The notes: generated from the sequence alone by a model not told the origin. A DNA stretch of 56,303 nucleotides from Nocardioides luteus (GCF_000960475.2 NZ_JZDQ02000040.1:1-56303); one strand, 5' to 3'. Counted from the stretch's first letter, positions 29,231 to 36,992 are shown. Made by a program: numbers and translations.

Positions 29231-30735
29231 GCGGGCACCCGTTCCTCGACGGGCGCAGGGACGGTCGCGGTCCGAACCGTGAACCGCAGGTTCGGGTCGC
29301 CGACGGGACGGAGCCGCAGCTCACGGGTGTCGTAGAGGTAGTCCTGCCGGATCTGCCACGGCGCCCGCTTGCCCTGGCGGGGCATCACGGCATCGCCGCG
29401 CTGGATGTAGCCCGACCGCATCGAGGCACCCATCACGGAGACCTCCTCGCGATCCTCGTCCGCCGCCTCCGCGACCACCTGGCCGAAGCCGTTGCGGGCC
29501 ATGTGCTTGAGCAGCCGGCACAGGTACGCCCCGGCGAGATCGGCCTTCAGCGTCCAGGACGCGTTGGTGTAGCCCATCACGATCATCGCGTTGGGCACGC
29601 CCTCGACCAGCGTGCCCTTGTGGAGCATCCGGTCGCGGGTGTCGACCACGTCGCCGTCGACCTCGACGCGCATGCCGCCGAGCAGCTGGATCTTCAGTCC
29701 GGTGGCGGTGATGACGATGTCGGCGGGGATCTCCTCGCCGGACGCCAGCCGGATGCCGGTCTCGGTGAAGGTGTCGATCGTGTCGGTGACGATCGACGCC
29801 TCGCCCCGGCGCAGGACGGAGAACAGGTCGCCGTTCGGCACCACGCAGAGCCGCTCGTCCCACGGGTTGTAGCTCGGCTCGAAGTGCTTCATGTCCACCT
29901 CGCCGCCGACCTGGGCGCGGATCGCGGCCAGGATCGCCTTCCGGGCGGCCTGGGGAGCGGTGCGGCAGAAGCGGTACATGCCCTGCTGCAGCAGGATGTT
30001 GCGTACCCGTCCGGTGCCGTAGACCGCCCGGCTCGGCACCTTGAGCAGGTTGAACGCGGCTGAGACCGGGTCGTTCGCCGGGACCGGCACGACGTACGTC
30101 GGCGAGCGCTGCAGCATCGTGACGTGCTCGGCCTTCTCGGCCATGTTGGGGACCAGGGTGATCGCGGTGGCGCCGCTGCCGATGACGACGACGCGCTTGC
30201 CGGTGTGGTCGAGGTCCTCGGGCCAGTGCTGCGGGTGGACGACCTCACCCTGGAACCGCTCCTCACCGGGGAACGACGGGCGGTGGCCCTGGTCGTAGTC
30301 GTAGTAGCCGGTCGCGCCGACGAGGAAGTGGCTCGTCCACTCCTCCGTCTCGCCGGTGGTCTCGTCGAGCGCGGTGGTGGTCCACAGGCCACGTTCGCTG
30401 GACCAGGAGGCGGAGACGACCTTGCGACCGAAGTGGGTGTGGCGGGTGACGCCGTACTCGTCCGCCGTCTCCTCGATGTAGCGCTTGATGCTCGGGCCGT
30501 CGGCCAGCACCTTGGTGCCGTGCCACGGCCGGAACCCGTAGCCGAAGGTGAACATGTCGGAGTCCGAGCGGATCCCGGGATAGCGGAACAGGTCCCAGGT
30601 GCCGCCCATCGCGGTGCGGCGCTCGAGGATGGCGTACGTCCGCCCGGTCCGCTCGCGGGTCAGCTGGCTGGCGACGCCCACACCGGACAGGCCGGCCCCG
30701 ACGATCAGCACGTCGACGTGTCGCTGGGTGGTCAT
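29227..30735 (-). CDS. Flavin-containing Baeyer-Villiger-type monooxygenase
   Basis: 502 residues. FAD loop Gly-Ala-Gly-Leu-Ser-Gly-Val-Gly near residue 13, a second nucleotide loop Gly-Ser-Gly-Ala-Thr-Ala, and between them the BVMO fingerprint Phe-Gln-Gly-Glu-Val-Val-His-Pro-Gln-His-Trp-Pro (FxGxxxHxxxWP). Known reaction of the family: NADPH- and O2-dependent insertion of oxygen beside a ketone to give an ester. The start overlaps the stop of the alpha/beta hydrolase gene (30732-30735). The next enzyme upstream, an esterase-like hydrolase, could cleave the ester formed. Confidence 0.9.
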   Translation of the reverse strand: MTTQRHVDVLIVGAGLSGVGVASQLTRERTGRTYAILERRTAMGGTWDLFRYPGIRSDSDMFTFGYGFRPWHGTKVLADGPSIKRYIEETADEYGVTRHTHFGRKVVSASWSSERGLWTTTALDETTGETEEWTSHFLVGATGYYDYDQGHRPSFPGEERFQGEVVHPQHWPEDLDHTGKRVVVIGSGATAITLVPNMAEKAEHVTMLQRSPTYVVPVPANDPVSAAFNLLKVPSRAVYGTGRVRNILLQQGMYRFCRTAPQAARKAILAAIRAQVGGEVDMKHFEPSYNPWDERLCVVPNGDLFSVLRRGEASIVTDTIDTFTETGIRLASGEEIPADIVITATGLKIQLLGGMRVEVDGDVVDTRDRMLHKGTLVEGVPNAMIVMGYTNASWTLKADLAGAYLCRLLKHMARNGFGQVVAEAADEDREEVSVMGASMRSGYIQRGDAVMPRQGKRAPWQIRQDYLYDTRELRLRPVGDPNLRFTVRTATVPAPVEERVPA

Positions 30736-31568
30736 GCGGTCCTCCGGAGGTGCGTGCTCGTATCCTGGGTGGTCGCCAGGATGGTGTCGGCGATCAGGTC
30801 GGGGTCGTCGGCCATCGGCACATGCCCGCAGCCGGGCAGCTCGACGTGACGTGCTCCGGGCAGGCGTACCCGCGCCTGGCCGGCCTGGTAGGGACGCAGG
30901 ACCCGGTCCTTGCTGCCCCACGCGATCGTGATCGGCACGTCCGCCGGCACCGCACCGTCGAAGAGGTAGCCGCCGCGGATGATGTCGCGCACGGCCTGCT
31001 TGGAGTCGAGCATGTTGCACAGGTCGGCGTAGGCGACCTCCGACGGGATCGCGGTCGGCCGGGCGGTCAGCCAGCTGAGGCCGAGCGTCCGACCCCAGCG
31101 ATGACGCATCAGCCACGGCGCGACCGGCTTCAGCACCTCCGAGGTCGCGATGACCGAGGCGAACAGCGCCCGTACGTAGGCGAACTCGACGTCGTTGCGC
31201 CAGAAGCCGGCCGGGGAGATCGCGGTGACGCTGCGGGCGAGCCCGTGCTTGCTCATCTCCAGCGAGATCAGCGCACCCAGGCTGTTGCCCACCACGTGCG
31301 GACGCTCCAGGCCGGCCGCGGCCATGAACTCCTCCAGCGGCTCGATGAGCGCCTGCCGCGGCGAGCGGCCGTCCGTCACATGGGCCGGCGACTCACCGTG
31401 TCCCGGCAGGTCCACGAGGAACACCTCGTGGTGCTCGGCGAGCCGGTCGACGACCGGGTGCCAGGCCTGGCGGCGATGACCGATGCCGTGGATCAGCAGC
31501 AGCGGCTCGCCCGCGCCGGCACTCTCGTACGCCAGCACGTCAGATCGCCGCGCTGGACGGCTGGGCAC
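30732..31568 (-). CDS. Alpha/beta hydrolase (esterase-like)
   Basis: 278 residues. Oxyanion His-Gly in Leu-Ile-His-Gly-Ile-Gly, nucleophile elbow Gly-Asn-Ser96-Leu-Gly, acid in Gly-Ser-Lys-Asp-Arg-Val, and His in Gly-Cys-Gly-His-Val-Pro. No signal peptide. It overlaps the diiron oxygenase gene by 29 bp at its 5' end and the monooxygenase gene by 4 bp at its 3' end, so the three are one operon. Hydrolysis of an ester produced by the neighbouring monooxygenase is the simplest idea. Confidence 0.88.
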   Translation of the reverse strand: MPSRPARRSDVLAYESAGAGEPLLLIHGIGHRRQAWHPVVDRLAEHHEVFLVDLPGHGESPAHVTDGRSPRQALIEPLEEFMAAAGLERPHVVGNSLGALISLEMSKHGLARSVTAISPAGFWRNDVEFAYVRALFASVIATSEVLKPVAPWLMRHRWGRTLGLSWLTARPTAIPSEVAYADLCNMLDSKQAVRDIIRGGYLFDGAVPADVPITIAWGSKDRVLRPYQAGQARVRLPGARHVELPGCGHVPMADDPDLIADTILATTQDTSTHLRRTA

Positions 31569-32529
31569 GGAAGCGCGCCGCCCGCCCGTCGATCCCGAGG
31601 GCCCGCCAGACCAGCTTGGCCGGTCCCTTGCGGATGCCGAGGTTGTCGGCGAGGAGACGTACGTCCGAGAAGAGGTCGCGCAGGAGCTTCTCGGACTCCT
31701 CGGACTTCCACCAGATCTCCTGGGCGACGTCCTTCGGGATGCCCATGTCCTCGCGCGCCTGCTTGCTCGGCACCATGATCACGTCGCACAGGAGCCGCAT
31801 GACGACCGGGAACAGGTAGGTCAGCACACGCCGCTTGACGGGGTTCATCCGCTGCCAGTGGTGCTCGAGGTACTGGTGGGCGAAGCCGATGTGGCGCGCC
31901 TCCTCGGCGATGTGGATCTGCATGACGCGGTCGATCAGCGGGTGGCTGCCGCCGGCCCGCAGGATGCTCTTCTGCAGGTGGTCGATGGGCTCCTCGCCAC
32001 CGAGGATGCCGACGAAGAAGATCTCCGGGAACCAGGTCCCGGCCGACGTCACCAGCGGAGCGAGCCAGGCGAACCATCCCGGGGCTCCGGCGACGCCGTC
32101 GACCCCGGAGTTCTCCACGAACCGGTTGACCGACTCCTGGAACATCTGGATGTGGTGGGTCTCCTCGGTGACCTCGTGCATCGCGTAGCGGAACTCGGGG
32201 TTGCCGTCCTTCGCCAGGATCAGGTGGTGCATCACACCGGCGATGAGCACCTGCTCGAACTGGCGCCCGACCTTCGCGATCTGTGCGTAGCGGTAGACAC
32301 CGATCTGGATCTGGCGCTCCGTGGAGAGCGACTTGTACCACTCGTGACGGCCGATCTCGTCGGCGTCGGTGAGGATGAAGCGCTCGTCGTTCGGGTCGAG
32401 GTGGAACTCGGGGTCGTCCCAGGCGATGTCCTTGAACGCCTGGAAGTGCTGGTCGACCGACGCCTGCGAGAGCGTCCGGAGCGTGTCGTAGTAGGACTGC
32501 TTCGTCGTCGTGTTCGTCGTCGTGTTCAT
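31540..32529 (-). CDS. AurF-like diiron oxygenase (PF11583 type)
   Basis: 329 residues. The ferritin-like four-helix bundle carries Glu-Val-Thr-Glu-Glu-Thr-His-His (ExxH) and later His-Ile-Ala-Glu-Glu-Ala-Arg-His-Ile (ExxxH type) with additional Glu residues, the expected carboxylate/histidine diiron ligands. AurF oxidises arylamines to nitro compounds, but many relatives in actinobacteria have unknown substrates. The first eight residues after Met are a Asn/Thr repeat (NTTTNTTT). It is 20 bp from the acyl-CoA dehydrogenase gene and translationally overlaps the hydrolase. Confidence 0.85.
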   Translation of the reverse strand: MNTTTNTTTKQSYYDTLRTLSQASVDQHFQAFKDIAWDDPEFHLDPNDERFILTDADEIGRHEWYKSLSTERQIQIGVYRYAQIAKVGRQFEQVLIAGVMHHLILAKDGNPEFRYAMHEVTEETHHIQMFQESVNRFVENSGVDGVAGAPGWFAWLAPLVTSAGTWFPEIFFVGILGGEEPIDHLQKSILRAGGSHPLIDRVMQIHIAEEARHIGFAHQYLEHHWQRMNPVKRRVLTYLFPVVMRLLCDVIMVPSKQAREDMGIPKDVAQEIWWKSEESEKLLRDLFSDVRLLADNLGIRKGPAKLVWRALGIDGRAARFRAQPSSAAI

Positions 32530-32549
32530 CACGACCTCCTTCGTGGTTC

Positions 32550-33707
32550 TCATCGGGTGGGGACCGGAAGGGATCGGCTGATGATCTCCTTCATGATCTC
32601 GGTGGTGCCGGCGTAGATGCGCTGGACGCGGAGGTCGGTGAAGGCGCGGGCGATCGGGTACTCCTCCATGAACCCGTAGCCGCCGAAGAGCTGGAGGCAC
32701 TTGTCGACGACGAGGCCGGCGCGCTCGGAGCTCCAGTACTTGGCCATCGCGGCGGTCGGGATGTCGAGCTCGCCCTTGACGTGCAGCTCGACGCACTCGT
32801 CGATGAAGGAGCGGGCCACCCGGGCCTCGGTCGCGATCTCGGCCATCTCGAACTTGGTGTTCTGGAAGCCGAAGACCGGGCGGCCGAAGGCGGTGCGCTC
32901 GTTGACGTACCGCAGGGTCTCCTCGAAGCAGAACTCCATCGCCGCCACGCTGCCGACCGCCACGATCAGCCGCTCCTGCGGCAGCTGCATCATCAGCTGG
33001 ACGAAGCCGTCGCCCTCCTTGTCGCCGAGCAGGTTCGAGGCGGGGATGCGTACGTCGTCGAAGAAGAGCTCGCAGGTGTCCTGCCCCTTCATCCCGATCT
33101 TGTCGAGCACCCGGCCGCGCCGGAAGCCTTCGGTGTCGGTCGGCACGATGACCAGGGAGATCCCGGCCGCGGCCTCCTCCGGGTTCGTCTTGACCGCGAC
33201 CAGCACCATGTCGGCCAGGAGGCCGTTGGTGATGAAGGTCTTGGCGCCGTTGACGACGTACTCGTCGCCGTCCTTGATCGCCTTGGTGCGAATGCCCTGC
33301 AGGTCGGAGCCGGTGCCGGGCTCGGTCATCGCGATCGCGGAGACCACCTCGCCGGAGGCGAGCTTCGGGAGCCACTCGTTCTTCTGCTCCTCCGTGCCGT
33401 ACGCCAGCAGGTAGTGAGCCACGATCCCGCTGTGCAGCGAGGCACCGAAGGACGTGTCGCCGACCCGGGCCTGCTCCTCGATCAGCACGGCCTCGTGGGC
33501 GAAGGTGCCACCGCCACCGCCGTACGCCTCGGGGATCGAGAGGCACAGCAGGCCCAGCTCGCCCGCCTTGCGCCACAGGTCGCGGTCGACGTGCTTGTCG
33601 GCGATGTAGGTGTCGATGTTGGGCTTGACCTCCTTCTCGAAGAAGGTCCGGGCAAGGTCGCGAAGGTCGTCGAGGTCCTGGTCCATCCAGGGCGAGCGGC
33701 GGGACAT
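32550..33707 (-). CDS. Acyl-CoA dehydrogenase (IVD/LCAD-like catalytic arrangement)
   Basis: 385 residues from ATG 33707, the standard length. Signature Ala-Met-Thr-Glu-Pro-Gly-Thr-Gly-Ser-Asp at about 126-135 and the FAD-binding Gln-Leu-Phe-Gly-Gly-Tyr-Gly. The medium-chain-type catalytic glutamate (Tyr-Glu-Gly-Thr) is replaced by Tyr-Ala-Gly-Thr, but Glu245 in Gln-Glu-Arg-Leu-Ile-Val-Ala lies where the isovaleryl-/long-chain-type enzymes carry their base. First gene of the oxidation operon; divergent from the TetR gene. In-frame upstream ATG codons (to 33776) would overlap the operator. Confidence 0.92.
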   Translation of the reverse strand: MSRRSPWMDQDLDDLRDLARTFFEKEVKPNIDTYIADKHVDRDLWRKAGELGLLCLSIPEAYGGGGGTFAHEAVLIEEQARVGDTSFGASLHSGIVAHYLLAYGTEEQKNEWLPKLASGEVVSAIAMTEPGTGSDLQGIRTKAIKDGDEYVVNGAKTFITNGLLADMVLVAVKTNPEEAAAGISLVIVPTDTEGFRRGRVLDKIGMKGQDTCELFFDDVRIPASNLLGDKEGDGFVQLMMQLPQERLIVAVGSVAAMEFCFEETLRYVNERTAFGRPVFGFQNTKFEMAEIATEARVARSFIDECVELHVKGELDIPTAAMAKYWSSERAGLVVDKCLQLFGGYGFMEEYPIARAFTDLRVQRIYAGTTEIMKEIISRSLPVPTR

Positions 33708-33735
33708 ACGTGGCCTTTCGGTGGTGGGTACATGC

Positions 33736-33775
33736 TGTATCAAGGACATGGTGTCCCACTTATCCCCTGGATACA
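33736..33775. promoter_or_regulatory. Operator candidates between acyl-CoA dehydrogenase and TetR genes
   Basis: TGTATCAAGG (33736-33745) and CCTGGATACA (33766-33775) are inverted with nine of ten matches, 20 nt apart. Between them, GGACA (33744-33748) and TGTCC (33752-33756) form a second small palindrome. Both lie in the 103-bp divergent region, suited to TetR control of the two transcripts. Confidence 0.55.
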
Positions 33776-33810
33776 AGGTGTAGCCGGTGACGTCTCGCTA
33801 GGCTGACCAC

Positions 33811-34488
33811 GTGGTTGACGTGGTGAAGTGGGTGGACTCCACGGTCCGGCGCCGGTCCGCGAAGGAGGCGCTCGACAACGACGCGCGGCGCGCCCAGGTG
33901 GTCGAGGCGGCCGTCGAGGCGATCGAGGAGCGCGGGCCGGGCGTCGGCATGGCGCAGGTCGCCGAGCGCGCAGGCCTCCCCCGCCCGAACGTCTATCGCC
34001 ACTTCGCCAGCAAGGAGCAGCTCGACGCCGAGGTCGTCCGGTTCGCGTCGACCGAGCTGATCCGCCGCGTACGCCCTCATCTCGCCCGCGCCGGGACCCC
34101 GCGCGAGGTCGTCGGCGGCATCATCGAGTCCTGCGTCGCCTGGGCCGACGAGCACCCCAACCTCTACCGGTTCATCGCCGCGCAGCACCAGACCAGGGCC
34201 CTGCACCGGGCCCGGATGGGGCGCAACCGCTTCCTCGACGAGCTCATCGACGCCATGGCCTCCTACCTCCGCGCCTCCGAGGCCAGCGGCACGCCGTCCG
34301 ACGGCATCCTCGCCGGCCTGATGGGCATGGTCGACGCCAGCATCATCTGGTGGCTCGATCACCACGACGAGACCAGGGATCAGCTCATCGACCGGCTCAC
34401 CCGGCAGGTCGTGGTGGTGCTCATCGACATGCTCGACGGCCTCGGGCTCGAGGTGCGCGAGGACATGGTCTACACGCCCCTGGATTGA
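33811..34488 (+). CDS. TetR-family regulator of the oxidation operon
   Basis: 225 residues from GTG 33811. TAGGCT (33799-33804) ends 7 nt before the GTG, so the mRNA is probably leaderless. Helix-turn-helix: Ala-Gln-Val-Ala-Glu-Arg-Ala-Gly-Leu-Pro-Arg-Pro-Asn-Val-Tyr-Arg-His-Phe. The long ligand-binding domain with Leu-Tyr-Arg-Phe-Ile-Ala-Ala-Gln-His is common in regulators of lipid or terpenoid oxidation genes. Divergent from the acyl-CoA dehydrogenase/AurF/hydrolase/monooxygenase operon, which it probably represses. Confidence 0.9.
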   Translation: MVDVVKWVDSTVRRRSAKEALDNDARRAQVVEAAVEAIEERGPGVGMAQVAERAGLPRPNVYRHFASKEQLDAEVVRFASTELIRRVRPHLARAGTPREVVGGIIESCVAWADEHPNLYRFIAAQHQTRALHRARMGRNRFLDELIDAMASYLRASEASGTPSDGILAGLMGMVDASIIWWLDHHDETRDQLIDRLTRQVVVVLIDMLDGLGLEVREDMVYTPLD

Positions 34489-34561
34489 TCAGGAACGAAG
34501 AAGCGTCCGGCCTCGCGACTTTCTAGGCTCGTCTCGACAGACCAACCCGAAAGGAAGACCG

Positions 34562-35002
34562 ATGGCCAAGAGCAGCACGTTCACCGAGGAAGAGAAGGCC
34601 GCCATGAAGGAGGCCGCCGCCGAACGGCGTACGGCCGCCAAGCGCGGCACCGGCAGCAAGAAGGCCGAGGCCGACCTCGCCGACTGCCTCGCGAAGATCG
34701 AGGCCATGGACGAGAACGACCGCGCGATCGGCGAGACGCTCCACCGCATCGTCACCACGCACGCCACCGACCTCGCCCCGAAGACCTGGTACGGCATGCC
34801 CGCCTACGCCAACGCCGACGGCAAGGTCGTGGTCTTCTACAAGTGCGCCGGGAAGTTCAAGATGCGCTACGCCGAGGTCGGCTTCCAGGAGTGGGCGAAC
34901 CTCGACGACGGCGACATCTGGCCGACCGTCTTCGCCGTCACCGCGATGACCCCGGCCGTCGAGGAGCGCCTGACCGACCTCGTGACGCGGGCGGCGAGCT
35001 AG
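34562..35002 (+). CDS. DUF1801-family protein
   Basis: 146 residues. A Lys/Glu-rich N-terminal tail (about 1-45) precedes a YdhG-like domain with Asp-Arg-Ala-Ile-Gly-Glu-Thr-Leu-His-Arg-Ile, Thr-Trp-Tyr-Gly-Met-Pro-Ala-Tyr-Ala and Val-Val-Phe-Tyr-Lys-Cys-Ala-Gly-Lys-Phe, the DUF1801 pattern. GGAAG lies ahead of the ATG and TAGGCT about 30 bp upstream is a likely -10. Function unknown; relatives have been called iron chaperones on thin evidence. It ends at CTAG shared with the convergent esterase gene. Confidence 0.8.
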   Translation: MAKSSTFTEEEKAAMKEAAAERRTAAKRGTGSKKAEADLADCLAKIEAMDENDRAIGETLHRIVTTHATDLAPKTWYGMPAYANADGKVVVFYKCAGKFKMRYAEVGFQEWANLDDGDIWPTVFAVTAMTPAVEERLTDLVTRAAS

Positions 35003-35889
35003 CGGGCGAGCGCTCCCGCGAGCCGCTCCGTCAGGAACCGGCTCGCCCGGTCGAGGGCCGCATCGGCCTCGTCGAGCGACCCGGCCTGGTTCTGGAAGAC
35101 GTGCGGCAGCTCGGCACCGACCTCGAGGATCACCTCCACGTCGGCCTCCGCCGCCCTGGCGGCAAGCCGGACGGAGTCGTCGAGCAGCACCTCGTGGGAG
35201 CCGACCTGGATCAACAGCGGGGGAAGACCGGCGAGGTCGGCGAACGCGGGGCTGATCAGCGGATCGGCCGGGTCGGCGCTGCCGAGGTAGCGGCCGGCGA
35301 ACCATTCGAGGGCGGCGCGGTCGAAGAGCGGATCCGCATCGACCTTGGTCTCGATCGTCGCACCGGAGAGCGTCAGGTCCGTCCACGGCGAGAACAGCAC
35401 GGCGGCGGCCGGCTGCGGCAGACCGGCCGAGCGGGCGGCCAGCAGGGTCGCCATCGTCAGGCCACCCCCGGCCGAGTCGCCGGCCAGGACGAGCCGCTCG
35501 GGCTCCACACCCGCGTCGAGCAGGCCACGGTACGCCGCGAGCCCGTCCTCCACGGCCGCCGGATAGGGAGCCTCCGGAGCGAGCCGGTAGTCGATCGAGA
35601 CCGCCCGCAGCCCGGCACGACCGGCCAGGCCGTCGGCGAGCGAGGCACCGGTCCGGGCGGAGCCGACGACGTATCCGCCACCGTGGATGTACAGCAGGGT
35701 GCCCTCGGTGGCGTCGGGGTACAGCTCCAGTCCGGAGATCCCGCCGATCGTGACGGGCCGTGCCTCGCTGGACAGAGGTAGCGTCTGGCCTTCTTCGAAT
35801 CCGGCTCGAGCCTCCTCGACGCTCACCGTCGGGTCGAAGGGATACGCACGGATGGCCGCGTCCAGTGCGTCGCGCTGCTTCTTGCTCAT
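34999..35889 (-). CDS. HSL-family alpha/beta hydrolase (esterase)
   Basis: 296 residues. His-Gly-Gly-Gly-Tyr oxyanion motif, nucleophile Gly-Asp-Ser-Ala-Gly-Gly, and a C-terminal His in Glu-Leu-Pro-His-Val-Phe; Glu/Asp around Gly-Ser-His-Glu-Val-Leu-Leu-Asp-Asp supplies the acid. These are the hormone-sensitive-lipase family marks. Cytoplasmic. Strong AGGAGGAA ribosome-binding site. Divergent from a MarR gene across a palindromic operator (35919-35947), so regulation by that MarR protein is likely. Confidence 0.9.
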   Translation of the reverse strand: MSKKQRDALDAAIRAYPFDPTVSVEEARAGFEEGQTLPLSSEARPVTIGGISGLELYPDATEGTLLYIHGGGYVVGSARTGASLADGLAGRAGLRAVSIDYRLAPEAPYPAAVEDGLAAYRGLLDAGVEPERLVLAGDSAGGGLTMATLLAARSAGLPQPAAAVLFSPWTDLTLSGATIETKVDADPLFDRAALEWFAGRYLGSADPADPLISPAFADLAGLPPLLIQVGSHEVLLDDSVRLAARAAEADVEVILEVGAELPHVFQNQAGSLDEADAALDRASRFLTERLAGALAR

Positions 35890-35918
35890 GGCCGTTCCTC
35901 CTGTGTGGGACGATGTTG

Positions 35919-35951
35919 TATCGAAGGGAAGTAGATTCCTTTCGATATAAT
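35919..35951. promoter_or_regulatory. MarR operator and -10 box between esterase and MarR genes
   Basis: TATCGAAGGGAA (35919-35930) and TTCCTTTCGATA (35936-35947) are 12-bp arms with one mismatch and a 5-nt spacer. TATAAT (35946-35951), a perfect -10, overlaps the right arm and would drive the MarR gene, whose ATG is 25 nt downstream. The left arm is 30 bp from the esterase start on the other strand. Confidence 0.8.
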
Positions 35952-35975
35952 TCCCTGGAAGCAGGTTTTTACTTC

Positions 35976-36413
35976 ATGGCCAACGGCTGGCGGCTCTTCT
36001 CCGACCTCGTCCGCGCCGAGACGCGGCTCTTCAACCAGCTGGACGCACGGGTGCGCGCCGCGCACGACGGGCTCACGCTCGGCCAGTTCCAGATGCTCGA
36101 GCTGATCGCGACGACTCCCGAGTGCCGCGTCTCCGACATCGTCGCGTCGATGGACATCGGCGTCGGCACGGCGAGCAAGGCGGTCGACCGGCTGGAAGCG
36201 GCAGGGCTGTGCCGGCGGGCGTCGAACCCCAACGACCGGCGGTCCTCGATCCTGGTGCTGACGGCACCCGGCGAGCGCGCCTTCGCCGCCGCCACCCCCA
36301 CCGTCGACGCGGTGATCTCCGAGCGGCTGCAGGGGATCGCGGCCGACGATCTGGCGACCACGGCACGGGTGATGAGTCAGCTCCGGGCAGTGCTGGAGGA
36401 GCTGGCGCGGTGA
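35976..36413 (+). CDS. MarR-family transcriptional regulator
   Basis: 145 residues from ATG 35976; in-frame codons upstream run through the operator and are unlikely to be translated. Winged helix: Leu-Thr-Leu-Gly-Gln-Phe-Gln-Met-Leu-Glu-Leu-Ile, Arg-Val-Ser-Asp-Ile-Val-Ala-Ser-Met-Asp, and the wing Asn-Asp-Arg-Arg-Ser-Ser. Probably represses itself and the divergent esterase through the 29-bp repeat. Effector unknown, perhaps an ester or phenolic acid. Confidence 0.9.
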   Translation: MANGWRLFSDLVRAETRLFNQLDARVRAAHDGLTLGQFQMLELIATTPECRVSDIVASMDIGVGTASKAVDRLEAAGLCRRASNPNDRRSSILVLTAPGERAFAAATPTVDAVISERLQGIAADDLATTARVMSQLRAVLEELAR

Positions 36414-36425
36414 GCGACCGGCCGC

Positions 36426-36914
36426 CTATCGGCGACGGAAGAATCTGCGGCGACGGGTCCGCCGATCACCGGGCGCGGCCTCACGAGCCTTCGCTGCGCC
36501 GCCCGCTCGACTTTCGACCCAGGCGGCCACGGTGGCGTCGGGGTCGCGCGGCATCGTGATCAGCGGCGGGCCCGCCGGCAGCTCGTAGCGGGCTCGGATC
36601 ACGCGCTCGTTGAAGTCGTCGATCTCGCGACGTACGGCCTTCTCGTCGGCCAGCCGGTCCAGGCGCTCGTCCAGCGCAGCGTCGTCCTTGCGGAGCTGGA
36701 TGGACGGAGGCAGCAGGGCGATGCGCTCTCGCTGGACCAGGCTCCTGATCCACCACTCGGGGTCGTGGTGGTCCGGCAGGTCGATCGGCTCGCCGCTGCC
36801 GGGCAGGTCGTCGAAGTCGCCGCGTGCGATCGCCTTGCGGACCTGGACGTCGGCGAGCAGCGCCACCGCGACCGCGTCGTCGATCGCGTAGGCGTACGGG
36901 TCATGGGGCTGCAT
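36426..36914 (-). CDS. DUF1992 (DnaJ-C28-like) protein
   Basis: About 162 residues from ATG 36914; GTG 36935 is an alternative. Contains Ala-Ile-Ala-Arg-Gly-Asp-Phe-Asp-Asp-Leu-Pro-Gly-Ser-Gly-Glu-Pro-Ile, the hallmark of DUF1992 (also found in eukaryotic DNAJC28), then Arg-Arg-Glu-Ile-Asp-Asp-Phe-Asn-Glu-Arg. The C-terminus is a basic Arg-rich tail. Function unknown. It converges on the MarR gene (12 bp apart) and is divergent from the TetR gene. Confidence 0.85.
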   Translation of the reverse strand: MQPHDPYAYAIDDAVAVALLADVQVRKAIARGDFDDLPGSGEPIDLPDHHDPEWWIRSLVQRERIALLPPSIQLRKDDAALDERLDRLADEKAVRREIDDFNERVIRARYELPAGPPLITMPRDPDATVAAWVESRAGGAAKAREAAPGDRRTRRRRFFRRR

Positions 36915-36943
36915 GCCGATCACCTGGCCTCTCACGGATGCAA

Positions 36944-36971
36944 GTCACCTGTATTATGTCACGCGTATTGA
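36944..36971. promoter_or_regulatory. Tandem 14-bp direct repeat upstream of the TetR gene
   Basis: Two 14-bp units share GTCAC, two variable bases, GTATT and two variable bases (36944-36957 and 36958-36971). TATTAT (36952-36957) may serve as the -10 for the TetR gene, whose GGAGGG and ATG (36993) follow. Direct repeats are unusual for TetR operators, so the site might belong to another regulator. Confidence 0.45.
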
Positions 36972-36992
36972 AAACACGGAGGGACCACCGAG

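Noticed and set aside
29227..33707. Equating the oxidation operon with the mycobacterial mymA operon
   Set aside because: Both contain a flavin monooxygenase and a hydrolase, but the AurF-like and acyl-CoA dehydrogenase genes are not part of mymA and the SDR, AdhD and FadD13-type genes are missing here.
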